NCBI GenBank assembly: GCA_003695205.1
Contig: RFIO01000253.1
Span: forward strand, 1 to 5,425
Source: Deltaproteobacteria bacterium
GTDB lineage: Bacteria; Desulfobacterota; Desulfuromonadia; Desulfuromonadales; Geothermobacteraceae
Direction: 5' to 3'
DNA length: 5,425 nucleotides
Shown here: positions 1 to 4,333 of the stretch, piece by piece
How the letters are laid out: each line of letters opens with the position of its first letter
How positions within the stretch are numbered: the first letter of the stretch is position 1
The notes under the pieces: generated by a model
The model's database searches: none
What the model was told of the DNA's origin: nothing
What the model saw: only the letters and a program-made list of their open reading frames with translations
Position numbers and translations under genes: made by a program

Positions 1-25
1 GAACGGGTCGCTGAGGCTTTTCCAT
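1..25 (-). CDS. Start of a downstream gene, 8 codons only (partial)
   Basis: Reading leftward after the thermonuclease stop, a strong AGGAGG lies at 35-40, and an ATG at 23-25 follows with a 9-base spacer. It opens a frame reading MEKPQRPV that runs off the window edge. A second ATG at 31-33 is only one base from the Shine-Dalgarno sequence and is therefore a poor start. The spacing and the same-strand position 16 bases after the preceding stop suggest one more member of the same transcription unit. Too little is visible to name a product. Confidence 0.5.
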
Positions 26-34
26 TCCCTCATT

Positions 35-40
35 CCTCCT
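35..40 (-). promoter_or_regulatory. Ribosome binding site of the truncated gene at the left edge
   Basis: AGGAGG on the minus strand, 9 bases before the ATG at 23-25. It is the main evidence that a further gene starts at the window edge, and it favours that ATG over the one at 31-33. Confidence 0.55.
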
Positions 41-41
41 T

Positions 42-524
42 CTACCGCTGCCACAACCCGACTCCGGCCCTGCGAGCCTCGGCCTCGGCAGTGAGGAAAT
101 CCTGTTTCAGCCTGAAATCGTAGCGTCGAAAGACGGTGGCGTAGCCCTTTTGCAGCAGCAGCCGGTTGAGCAGGCGGCCGTCGGGCAGGGTGACGTAGGC
201 CAGCACCCGGCCATACTTGTCGGCGCGTTCCCTGTCGAAGGAGAGGGTGACGACCTTCCCCTTGACGGTGTCGATCTGGAAACGCAGGCTTTCGGCGGCA
301 ATGGCGCGCAGGCGCCTCGGCGGGATGTTCCAGCGGCGGTAGAAACGGTCGCGATAGGAGTCCTCGTGTTCCGGGGCATCGATGCCGAGCAGGCGAACCT
401 TGCCGATGCCCTCGACCTTGAGAGTGTCGCCGTCGTAGATCCAGCTGACCTTGCCGGTCGGGCCGGAAAAAACCTGCCCGGCCAGCAGCAGGACGAGGAG
501 GAGACCGACAAAAACGCGCGTCAT
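42..524 (-). CDS. Exported thermonuclease-family (SNase-like) nuclease
   Basis: A 160-residue protein of the staphylococcal nuclease family, expected to hydrolyse phosphodiester bonds in DNA or RNA with a bound calcium ion. The N-terminus is a hydrophobic leader (about residues 4-20, with many Leu and Val) that looks like a signal peptide, possibly cut after Ser20, so the enzyme probably acts outside the cytoplasmic membrane. The catalytic set is complete by comparison with the S. aureus enzyme: Asp33 in DGDT, Arg44, Asp49 and Glu52 in RLLGIDAPE, and Arg106 in DKYGR. An insert of about 20 residues (DSYRDRFYRRWNIPPRR) follows the active-site Glu. The C-terminus ends in the family-typical AGVGLW. 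The ATG overlaps the stop of the upstream membrane-protein gene (ATGA at 521-524), which implies translational coupling. The family call is firm; the substrate and biological role are not known. Confidence 0.93.
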   Translation of the reverse strand: MTRVFVGLLLVLLLAGQVFSGPTGKVSWIYDGDTLKVEGIGKVRLLGIDAPEHEDSYRDRFYRRWNIPPRRLRAIAAESLRFQIDTVKGKVVTLSFDRERADKYGRVLAYVTLPDGRLLNRLLLQKGYATVFRRYDFRLKQDFLTAEAEARRAGVGLWQR

Positions 525-946
525 CCGCGGCCCCAGAAGGCGCGGGTGAAGATGCCGGTGAACAGCCCCCAGATGCCGTTGAGCAGCAGCACCGCCAGCG
601 GTGTCAGGGTGCCGAGGCCGAGACCGAACATGCCGTGGGAGGTGAAGTTGGGAAAGACGATGGTCAGCTGCACGGCGGTCGGCAGCAGGCTGACCCAGAG
701 CCCTTTGCGCACCCAGTGACGGCGGGTGCGCACCCGGCCGATGGTGAAGAAGTAGACCAGTCCCCAGAGCCCGCCCCAGACCAGGCGTGGATAGAGCCAG
801 GCCAGTGCCAGGGGGGGATGGAGCTTGACGCCGATCAGGCCAAACAGGCCCAGGCTTCCGGCGTAGTGGGCCGCCAGGCTGTTGACCAGGGCACCGAGTG
901 CACCGGCGGTGAAGCAGACGGCAAAGAGGGCAGAACTGCGGTTCAT
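521..946 (-). CDS. Small multi-pass membrane protein of unknown function
   Basis: A 141-residue, strongly hydrophobic protein. The start is fixed at the ATG at 944-946 (MNRSSALF) by a strong AGGAGG four bases upstream. A longer in-frame reading to 1015 lacks such a site and adds a polar, unconvincing N-terminus. Likely membrane segments are residues about 5-27, 30-40 extending into 46-68, 82-98 and 108-133, giving about four passes. A basic loop (RVRTRRHWVRKG, 71-82) is probably cytoplasmic by the positive-inside rule. I do not recognise the family and see no catalytic motif. Its stop overlaps the start of the secreted nuclease gene, so the two are very likely made together. It lies 94 bases after larE and may share that transcript or have its own promoter. 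Confidence 0.85.
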   Translation of the reverse strand: MNRSSALFAVCFTAGALGALVNSLAAHYAGSLGLFGLIGVKLHPPLALAWLYPRLVWGGLWGLVYFFTIGRVRTRRHWVRKGLWVSLLPTAVQLTIVFPNFTSHGMFGLGLGTLTPLAVLLLNGIWGLFTGIFTRAFWGRG

Positions 947-950
947 GGTT

Positions 951-956
951 CCTCCT
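951..956 (-). promoter_or_regulatory. Ribosome binding site that decides the membrane-protein start
   Basis: AGGAGG on the minus strand, four bases before the ATG at 944-946. It decides for the 141-residue product over the longer in-frame alternative. Confidence 0.8.
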
Positions 957-1025
957 GTCTGGGCCGGGCCTCGTCCCCCTCGGGTTCCCGTCGGAACATC
1001 AAGGTCCGAGCACAATCATACAAAT

Positions 1026-1038
1026 CCGCCGATGGCGG
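1026..1038 (-). terminator. Short hairpin after larE, weak terminator candidate
   Basis: Immediately after the larE stop the minus strand reads CCGCC-ATC-GGCGG followed by ATTTGT. The stem is perfect but only five base pairs long, and the T-rich tail is poor. It could slow or partly end transcription between larE and the membrane-protein gene, but it is not a convincing intrinsic terminator. Confidence 0.25.
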
Positions 1039-1040
1039 TA

Positions 1041-1853
1041 TCAGACTTCGTTCATACTGCCGGTCCTGTAGCCCTGCAGGTCGAGAGCCACGTAGGTAAA
1101 ACCGAAGCCTTTGAAGGCTTCGACCACCCGGGTGCGGAACTCCCGGTCGAAAAACCGGTCGATCTCCTCCGGGGCCACCTCGATGCGCGCCACCGAGTCG
1201 TGGTAGCGCACCCGGTAGTTGCGGATGCCCTGTTCGCGCAGCCAGGTTTCGCATCTGTCGACCTGGGTCAGACGCTCGGCGGTGATTCGGGTACCATAGG
1301 GGAAGCGTGACGACAGGCAGGCGAAGGCCTGCTTGTCGGCCGTGGGGAGATCGAGCCGGCGGCTCAGGACGCGGATCTCCTCCTTGCCCAGTTCCGCCTC
1401 GAGCAGCGGCGAACGCACCTGCAATTCCGCGGCGGCGTCGCGCCCGGGGCGGTGATCCGACAGGTCGTCCCGGTTGGAGCCGTCGAGGATGGCGTTGTAG
1501 CCGAGTTCCCGTGCCTTTTCGAGGCAGATGCTGAACAGCTCGTGCTTGCAGTGGTAGCAGCGGCGCCGGTGGTTCTCGGCGAAACCGGGAATTTCCAGCT
1601 CGTTGCTTTCGACCACCATGTGGCGGGCGTTGAAATCCTCTGCCAGCCGGCAGGCCTGTTCGAATTCGAACTGGGGATAGGTGGGCGAGGTGGCCGTCAG
1701 GGCCAGGACCCGCTCCCGTCCCAGGGTGTCGATGGCGACCTTGAGCAGAAAGGTCGAGTCGACGCCGCCGGAAAAGGCAACGACGACCGATTCGAGCTTT
1801 TGCAGAATATCCTGCAGGCGCGCGTACTTGCGCTCCAGATTGTCCTGTTTCAC
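1041..1853 (-). CDS. larE: ATP-dependent sacrificial sulfur transferase LarE, three-cysteine type
   Basis: A 270-residue PP-loop protein of the LarE family. LarE adenylates the carboxylates of a pyridinium dicarboxylate nucleotide and transfers sulfur to them during synthesis of the nickel-pincer cofactor of lactate racemase; it is cytoplasmic. Visible landmarks are the PP-loop SGGVDS at 28-33, the LDGSNRDDLSDHRPG segment at 123-137, the ACLSSRFPYGTRIT motif at 178-191 and the family C-terminus ALDLQGYRTGSMNE. Cys179 in ACLSSR matches the position of the sulfur-donating cysteine. Cys99 and Cys102 (RCYHCK) add the pair seen in LarE proteins that instead carry a [4Fe-4S] cluster, so I infer an Fe-S, potentially reusable, version. 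The start codon is GTG with only a weak GGGA upstream, but the N-terminus matches the family length. It sits 44 bases after rrf2. No larA, larB or larC is in the window, so a role other than lactate racemization is possible. Confidence 0.93.
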   Translation of the reverse strand: MKQDNLERKYARLQDILQKLESVVVAFSGGVDSTFLLKVAIDTLGRERVLALTATSPTYPQFEFEQACRLAEDFNARHMVVESNELEIPGFAENHRRRCYHCKHELFSICLEKARELGYNAILDGSNRDDLSDHRPGRDAAAELQVRSPLLEAELGKEEIRVLSRRLDLPTADKQAFACLSSRFPYGTRITAERLTQVDRCETWLREQGIRNYRVRYHDSVARIEVAPEEIDRFFDREFRTRVVEAFKGFGFTYVALDLQGYRTGSMNEV

Positions 1854-1875
1854 GTTGGTCCCGTTTGCTATGACA

Positions 1876-1898
1876 GACCCGGGGTGGTGTGTCGGGTC
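1876..1898 (-). repeat. Inverted repeat in the rrf2-larE junction
   Basis: GACCCG and CGGGTC (plus strand 1876-1881 and 1893-1898) are exact inverse complements separated by 11 bases. The dyad overlaps the rrf2 stop codon and lies just ahead of larE. No T-run follows on the minus strand, so it is not a terminator. It could be a small RNA stem that adjusts expression between the two genes, or chance. Confidence 0.3.
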
Positions 1899-2364
1899 AG
1901 ATAAAATACATGTAGCGGTGTTCGATTTCCTTTTCGATACCCAGTTCGCGCGCCATGTCGCACATATCCTTCAGGGTGACGGAGGAAAAATAGTCATTGA
2001 GCCGGTTGTTGGCCTCCTCCCAGATCTTCTGGGTGACGCATTTCTCGTCGAATTCGCACTGGGCCGCGCAGGTTTTCTCGCGCGCGGTGCAGGCCACCAG
2101 GAAAACCTCACCCTCGGCGGCTTCGATGACATCCCTGACGGTGATCTCCTCGGGAGCGCGGGCCAGGGTATAGCCACCCTGGGGACCCCGACGGCTTTTG
2201 AGCAGTCCCGATTTTTTCAGGTCCTGAAATATCTGTTCCAGGTACCGGGGGGATATGTTCTGGCGTCGCGAGATGTCCTTGATCTGGGCCGGCTCGCCTC
2301 CGGCGTTGTAGGCCATGTCGAAAATGGCGCGCAAACCATAGCGGCTCTTGGTGGATAATTTCAT
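1897..2364 (-). CDS. Rrf2-family transcriptional regulator, IscR-like with a cysteine cluster
   Basis: A 155-residue winged-helix regulator. The start is the ATG at 2362-2364 (MKLSTKSRYGLRAIF, the classic Rrf2 opening), supported by AGGAGAT eight bases upstream. A longer frame to 2424 would run through the promoter. Residues 1-70 form the DNA-binding domain, with the recognition helix around SPRYLEQIFQDLKKSGLL (38-55) and the wing RRGPQGGY (58-65); Glu43 falls at the same number as the promoter-class-discriminating Glu43 of E. coli IscR. The following dimer helix and loop hold Cys92, Cys99, Cys103 and Cys109, near the IscR [2Fe-2S] ligands Cys92/98/104 but with different spacing. I infer an Fe-S cluster or thiol sensor. 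It precedes larE on the same strand and has an operator-like palindrome in its own promoter, so it probably represses itself and larE. It is not called iscR because no isc genes are visible. Confidence 0.93.
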   Translation of the reverse strand: MKLSTKSRYGLRAIFDMAYNAGGEPAQIKDISRRQNISPRYLEQIFQDLKKSGLLKSRRGPQGGYTLARAPEEITVRDVIEAAEGEVFLVACTAREKTCAAQCEFDEKCVTQKIWEEANNRLNDYFSSVTLKDMCDMARELGIEKEIEHRYMYFI

Positions 2365-2372
2365 CGATTTAG

Positions 2373-2379
2373 ATCTCCT
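2373..2379 (-). promoter_or_regulatory. Ribosome binding site of the Rrf2 regulator
   Basis: AGGAGAT on the minus strand, eight bases before the ATG at 2362-2364. It fixes the 155-residue start. It is partly inside a perfect 10-base palindrome, CTGAATTCAG (2378-2387), which lies in the short 5' leader. Confidence 0.75.
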
Positions 2380-2395
2380 GAATTCAGATAAAACG

Positions 2396-2421
2396 ATTCT
2401 GTAAAAATACAGAATTTCTGT
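2396..2421. promoter_or_regulatory. Palindromic operator with three half-sites over the rrf2 promoter
   Basis: Plus strand 2396-2415 reads ATTCTGTA-AAAA-TACAGAAT, a perfect dyad with 8-base arms and a 4-base centre. A third half-site TTCTGT (2416-2421) forms a second perfect dyad, ACAGAA-T-TTCTGT (2409-2421), with the inner arm. Together they cover the -10 box, the whole spacer and half of the -35 box of the rrf2 promoter. The likely binder is the Rrf2 protein itself, by analogy with autoregulated family members. The control region is shared with the divergent gene at 2495, so that gene may respond as well. Confidence 0.6.
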
Positions 2422-2424
2422 CAA
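2396..2424 (-). promoter_or_regulatory. rrf2 promoter (sigma70-type)
   Basis: On the minus strand a perfect -35 box TTGACA (2419-2424) is followed, after exactly 17 bases, by CAGAAT (2396-2401), a 4-of-6 match to the -10 consensus. The predicted start near 2388 leaves a leader of about 25 bases before the rrf2 ATG. The -10 box is weak, and it is embedded in the palindrome described separately, which fits a repressor-controlled promoter. Confidence 0.6.
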
Positions 2425-2438
2425 GAATAACCGAACCT

Positions 2439-2444
2439 ATTTTC
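2439..2444 (+). promoter_or_regulatory. Possible -10 box for the divergent plus-strand gene
   Basis: TATTTT matches four of six -10 positions. The hexamer 17 bases upstream is TTCTGT (2416-2421), a poor -35 that coincides with the third operator half-site. If real, transcription would start near 2451 and the operator would control both directions. The match is weak. Confidence 0.22.
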
Positions 2445-2453
2445 ATGACTTGT

Positions 2454-2466
2454 TTTCGGCCCGAAA
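2454..2466. repeat. Inverted repeat upstream of the plus-strand gene
   Basis: TTTCGG-C-CCGAAA is a perfect dyad with six-base arms around one central base. It lies between the candidate -10 and the larger palindrome at 2468-2485. It may be an operator or part of a leader RNA structure; no binder can be named. Confidence 0.35.
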
Positions 2467-2467
2467 G

Positions 2468-2485
2468 CTGGTTCAATTGAACCAG
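2468..2485. promoter_or_regulatory. Perfect 18-base palindrome touching the ribosome binding site
   Basis: CTGGTTCAATTGAACCAG is its own reverse complement over all 18 bases. Its last bases touch the AGAGG ribosome binding site (2484-2488) of the plus-strand gene. As DNA it looks like an operator for a dimeric regulator; as RNA its arms could fold and partly mask the site. Its sequence is unrelated to the TTCTGT half-sites of the rrf2 operator, so a second regulator may be involved. Confidence 0.5.
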
Positions 2486-2494
2486 AGGCAAACC

Positions 2495-2884
2495 ATGGAT
2501 TTTGATCGCATCCCAAGACAACCGCCGCGGCCACTCGGTTCGTTGCGCGGCATGCGGGCCGGCCATATGGATGAAATGCCGGTGACCTGGTTTGGGCTGG
2601 TCTGTGATGACGGACCGGTGCTGAACGTTGGTCTCGGCCGGTCGGCGGGTCTGATGGCCCTGAAGCCGGGTGAGCCATTTCGCTTTACCCTCGGCCGGGT
2701 TGAACTGGTCGGGGAAGTCGCTGAATGCGCCGAACTGTTCGGCCGTGCCCTTCTGCGCCTGCGGCTGGTTCAGGCTGCGGTCGAGGGGCGCCGCCTCGCT
2801 TCCGCCCAGCTGCACGATTTTTGCTGCCGGGACGGCTGGCGGCGCTGGCTTGCCGGGCACCAGGATCCGATTCATCCGTCCTGA
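2495..2884 (+). CDS. Conserved-looking small protein of unknown function, divergent from rrf2
   Basis: A 129-residue product from the ATG at 2495-2497, chosen because AGAGG sits six bases upstream; an in-frame TTG at 2450 would extend it through the palindrome. The frame has GC-rich third positions like its neighbours, which supports real coding over the opposing minus frame. Features: a basic, Pro-rich N-terminus (RIPRQPPRPLGSLRGMR), a middle stretch rich in short hydrophobic strands (VTWFGLVCDDGPVLNVGLG, then GEPFRFTL and VELVGEV), and a helical C-terminal part (LLRLRLVQAAVEGRRLASAQL) ending near Cys110-Cys111. No signal peptide or membrane segment is evident. The strand pattern could suggest a small beta-barrel, such as a PilZ or flavin-reductase-like fold, but I cannot see the defining motifs of either and do not assign one. 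Its 3' end overlaps the NfeD-like gene by 13 bases. Confidence 0.75.
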   Translation: MDFDRIPRQPPRPLGSLRGMRAGHMDEMPVTWFGLVCDDGPVLNVGLGRSAGLMALKPGEPFRFTLGRVELVGEVAECAELFGRALLRLRLVQAAVEGRRLASAQLHDFCCRDGWRRWLAGHQDPIHPS

Positions 2885-3303
2885 TGGCCGTTTTGTTTCC
2901 CATCTTCGCGGTCTGACTGCGTCACTTCCAGCAGCATTCCGGCGCGGTTGGTTACGCGCACCGGCTTTCCTTCCGAAATGTTGCCATCACCTGTTACGCG
3001 CGCCTGCCAGAGTTCATGCCCCAGTTGCACGGTTCCTTGTGGATCGAGAGGGGTGACGCTTGTGCCTGTTCTGCCGATCAGCGGATCATCGGGCAGGTCG
3101 GCCTGGTAGGAGCGCCAGGTCAGGGGGAAGAGAACGGCCTCCTTGGCGAGCCAGAGGGTGATGATGCCCCAGAACCAGCGGTCCAGCAGAGGGCGAAAGT
3201 GGTCGATAATCAGCAGGGCCAGCACCAGCAGGGCGGTGCCGGGCAGTTGCAGCAGGATATAGCGGAGCAGGGTCTGGCGACGGCATCCGGCAGGAAGGAT
3301 CAC
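2872..3303 (-). CDS. NfeD-like membrane protein (two helices plus OB-fold-like tail)
   Basis: A 143-residue protein with two membrane segments (about 15-33 and 42-61) followed by a soluble domain. Residues about 75-127 (PLIGRTGTSVTPLDPQGTVQLG through GKPVRVTNRAGMLLEV) match the glycine and valine pattern of the NfeD C-terminal OB-fold: G-x-G-x-A/S near the start, L-x-P-x-G-x-V, and a final V-x-V strand. NfeD proteins usually work with stomatin or flotillin-type membrane proteins; none is in the window. The start is a GTG whose first bases overlap the stop of the zinc-ribbon gene (GTGA), with AGGGG close upstream, so translation is probably coupled. The charged tail (SDREDGKQNGHQDG) runs into the opposing plus-strand gene. 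The family call is fairly good; the specific role is unknown. Confidence 0.8.
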   Translation of the reverse strand: MILPAGCRRQTLLRYILLQLPGTALLVLALLIIDHFRPLLDRWFWGIITLWLAKEAVLFPLTWRSYQADLPDDPLIGRTGTSVTPLDPQGTVQLGHELWQARVTGDGNISEGKPVRVTNRAGMLLEVTQSDREDGKQNGHQDG

Positions 3304-4136
3304 TGGGCCCCTGTCCTGTAGCTCAGCAGAAAGGTCTTGCGGCCACGCTCATTTTCGAGGGTCCAGTCGGCCAGCCCTGTTTCTTCGCCGGTTTCCCAGT
3401 CGAACTGGTAGAGGCGGATACTGATGCGGGGTGATCCGGAAGAGTGCCGCCGGTGGTATTCGACTGTCAGGCTGTTGTCGCCGTCGACCAGTTCGATGTT
3501 GTCGAGGTGGTCATAAACCCGGTCCCTGTCTCCTTCGAAGACAAAGACCTGCCTGCCGTTGAGCAGCACCCGGCCCCGATAGTTGACCGCCTGGATGTGA
3601 ATCTGCGGTCTGGGGGCCTGTTTCTGGGTTTCTGTACGGACTTCCCCTGCGGTGGTGGGCGTTTCGAAAGCGCTGGTGTCGACCGGTGGCGAGGCGGAAT
3701 GCCTCAGGGCAAAGAAGAGACCACCGCCGGCCAGCAGCAGAACGAGCGGAATCAGAACCGGCAGGCGAAAGCCGCCCCTTTTGCGTGGCCTGAGTGGCGG
3801 GGAGGTGGAATCCGGCTGCCTGTCGAACAGCGGATGCGGATCGGGTGCCGGTTTTTCCAGGGCACGCTGGCGGTCGAAGGGGAAGCTGTGGCTGCACTTT
3901 CGGCACTGTAGATCGATGGTGCCGTCCGGCAGGCGGTCGGCCTCGGTGCTCGATCGGTAGCCGCAGTAGGGGCAGACGATGACGACCTCGGTGTTGCCCT
4001 TTTGCGGCGCGGAGATGCTGGCCGCCTGCCTCTCCTGGACCGGCAGGTTGTGGCCGCAGTCCTGACAGCGTGGCGGCTGTTCCGGCTCTTTGGGGTTGTC
4101 AATGCTGCTGGAGCCGCAGTAGGGGCAGCGATCCAT
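3300..4136 (-). CDS. Double zinc-ribbon, single-pass membrane protein of unknown function
   Basis: A 278-residue protein. The start is the ATG at 4134-4136 (MDRCPYCG), set by GGAGGT four bases upstream; a longer frame to 4202 lacks support and would put 22 residues ahead of the first zinc motif. Domain order: zinc ribbon 1 (Cys4, Cys7, Cys24, Cys27), zinc ribbon 2 (Cys55, Cys58, Cys78, Cys81, with CPYCGYRSS and LQCRKCSHSF), a Pro/Arg-rich linker (about 95-122), one membrane helix (about 124-144, LPVLIPLVLLLAGGGLFFAL), a disordered Ser/Thr/Pro stretch, and a C-terminal, strand-rich domain (about 178-275) with alternating hydrophobic residues (HIQAVNYRGRVLLNGRQVFV, SLTVEYH, ISIRLYQF, KTFLLSY). 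The topology suggests cytoplasmic zinc ribbons and an outer-face sensor or binding domain. It overlaps the NfeD-like gene by four bases, so the two likely act together. I do not recognise a named family for the C-terminal domain. Confidence 0.88.
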   Translation of the reverse strand: MDRCPYCGSSSIDNPKEPEQPPRCQDCGHNLPVQERQAASISAPQKGNTEVVIVCPYCGYRSSTEADRLPDGTIDLQCRKCSHSFPFDRQRALEKPAPDPHPLFDRQPDSTSPPLRPRKRGGFRLPVLIPLVLLLAGGGLFFALRHSASPPVDTSAFETPTTAGEVRTETQKQAPRPQIHIQAVNYRGRVLLNGRQVFVFEGDRDRVYDHLDNIELVDGDNSLTVEYHRRHSSGSPRISIRLYQFDWETGEETGLADWTLENERGRKTFLLSYRTGAQ

Positions 4137-4140
4137 GGTG

Positions 4141-4146
4141 ACCTCC
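4141..4146 (-). promoter_or_regulatory. Ribosome binding site that decides the zinc-ribbon gene start
   Basis: GGAGGT on the minus strand, four bases before the ATG at 4134-4136, selecting the start that places CPYCG at the N-terminus. Confidence 0.75.
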
Positions 4147-4203
4147 GTCGATGAGAAGAAGCCTCCGCCCGGGTGGCCGGTGGCTTTCCGGTTGGATGCC
4201 ATT

Positions 4204-4214
4204 CACGAATCGTG
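4204..4214. repeat. Short dyad upstream of the zinc-ribbon gene
   Basis: CACGA-A-TCGTG is a perfect five-base dyad around one base, about 68 bases before the zinc-ribbon start. The gap between that gene and the decarboxylase (4137-4333) must hold any promoter of its own, but no good -35/-10 pair is visible there. The dyad is a candidate operator only. Confidence 0.25.
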
Positions 4215-4299
4215 CCCTGTCAGGGGGCGCCCTGTAAAGGGTTTTTCCCGGGGAAAAGGGCCAGGTAAAGCGCAATGGTGACGGAACGCGGCACCGGGA

Positions 4300-4327
4300 C
4301 GGGGCGCGCCGTGACCGGCGCGCCCCG
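4300..4327 (-). terminator. Strong GC hairpin after the decarboxylase gene, no T-run
   Basis: Plus strand GGGGCGCGCCG-TGAC-CGGCGCGCCCC, extended by one C-G pair at the base, gives a 12-base-pair stem with a four-base loop. It begins six bases after the decarboxylase stop. This is the expected place for a transcript end, but what follows on the minus strand is GTCCCGGTGCC rather than a T-run. It is therefore not a classical intrinsic terminator; it may act by stem strength alone, with Rho, or as a 3'-end stabiliser. Confidence 0.5.
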
Positions 4328-4333
4328 GCGGGA

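Noticed and set aside
150..719. A 189-codon plus-strand open frame opposite the nuclease and membrane-protein genes
   Set aside because: It is antisense to genes with clear motifs and strong ribosome binding sites. GC-rich codon bias keeps the opposing frames open, and its translation (QAAVGQGDVGQ style) has no recognisable domain.
1015..1020. TATGAT on the minus strand as a -10 box for the membrane-protein gene
   Set aside because: The -10 match is good (5 of 6), but no acceptable -35 lies 16 to 18 bases upstream, so a separate promoter is not supported.
1452..2358. Two overlapping plus-strand open frames (150 and 225 codons) opposite larE and rrf2
   Set aside because: Both lie against well-identified genes on the other strand, their translations are low in recognisable pattern, and they have no supported ribosome binding site.
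2384..2875. A 163-codon minus-strand open frame across the unknown plus-strand gene
   Set aside because: It would run through the rrf2 promoter and operator and has no convincing start. The plus frame has a ribosome binding site six bases before ATG and normal codon use.
3444..3911. A plus-strand open frame opposite the zinc-ribbon gene
   Set aside because: The minus frame carries two regular four-cysteine zinc motifs and a membrane helix; the opposing frame is a shadow.
4205..4245. Possible sigma54-type -24/-12 promoter ahead of the zinc-ribbon gene (GGCACG on the minus strand)
   Set aside because: The -12 element is GTGA rather than TTGC-like, so the match fails at the essential GC position.
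4224..4256. CCCT-GTAA-AGGG followed by five T on the plus strand, near a TTTTCCC/GGGAAAA dyad
   Set aside because: It resembles a plus-strand intrinsic terminator, but the stem is only four base pairs and no plus-strand gene leads into it.
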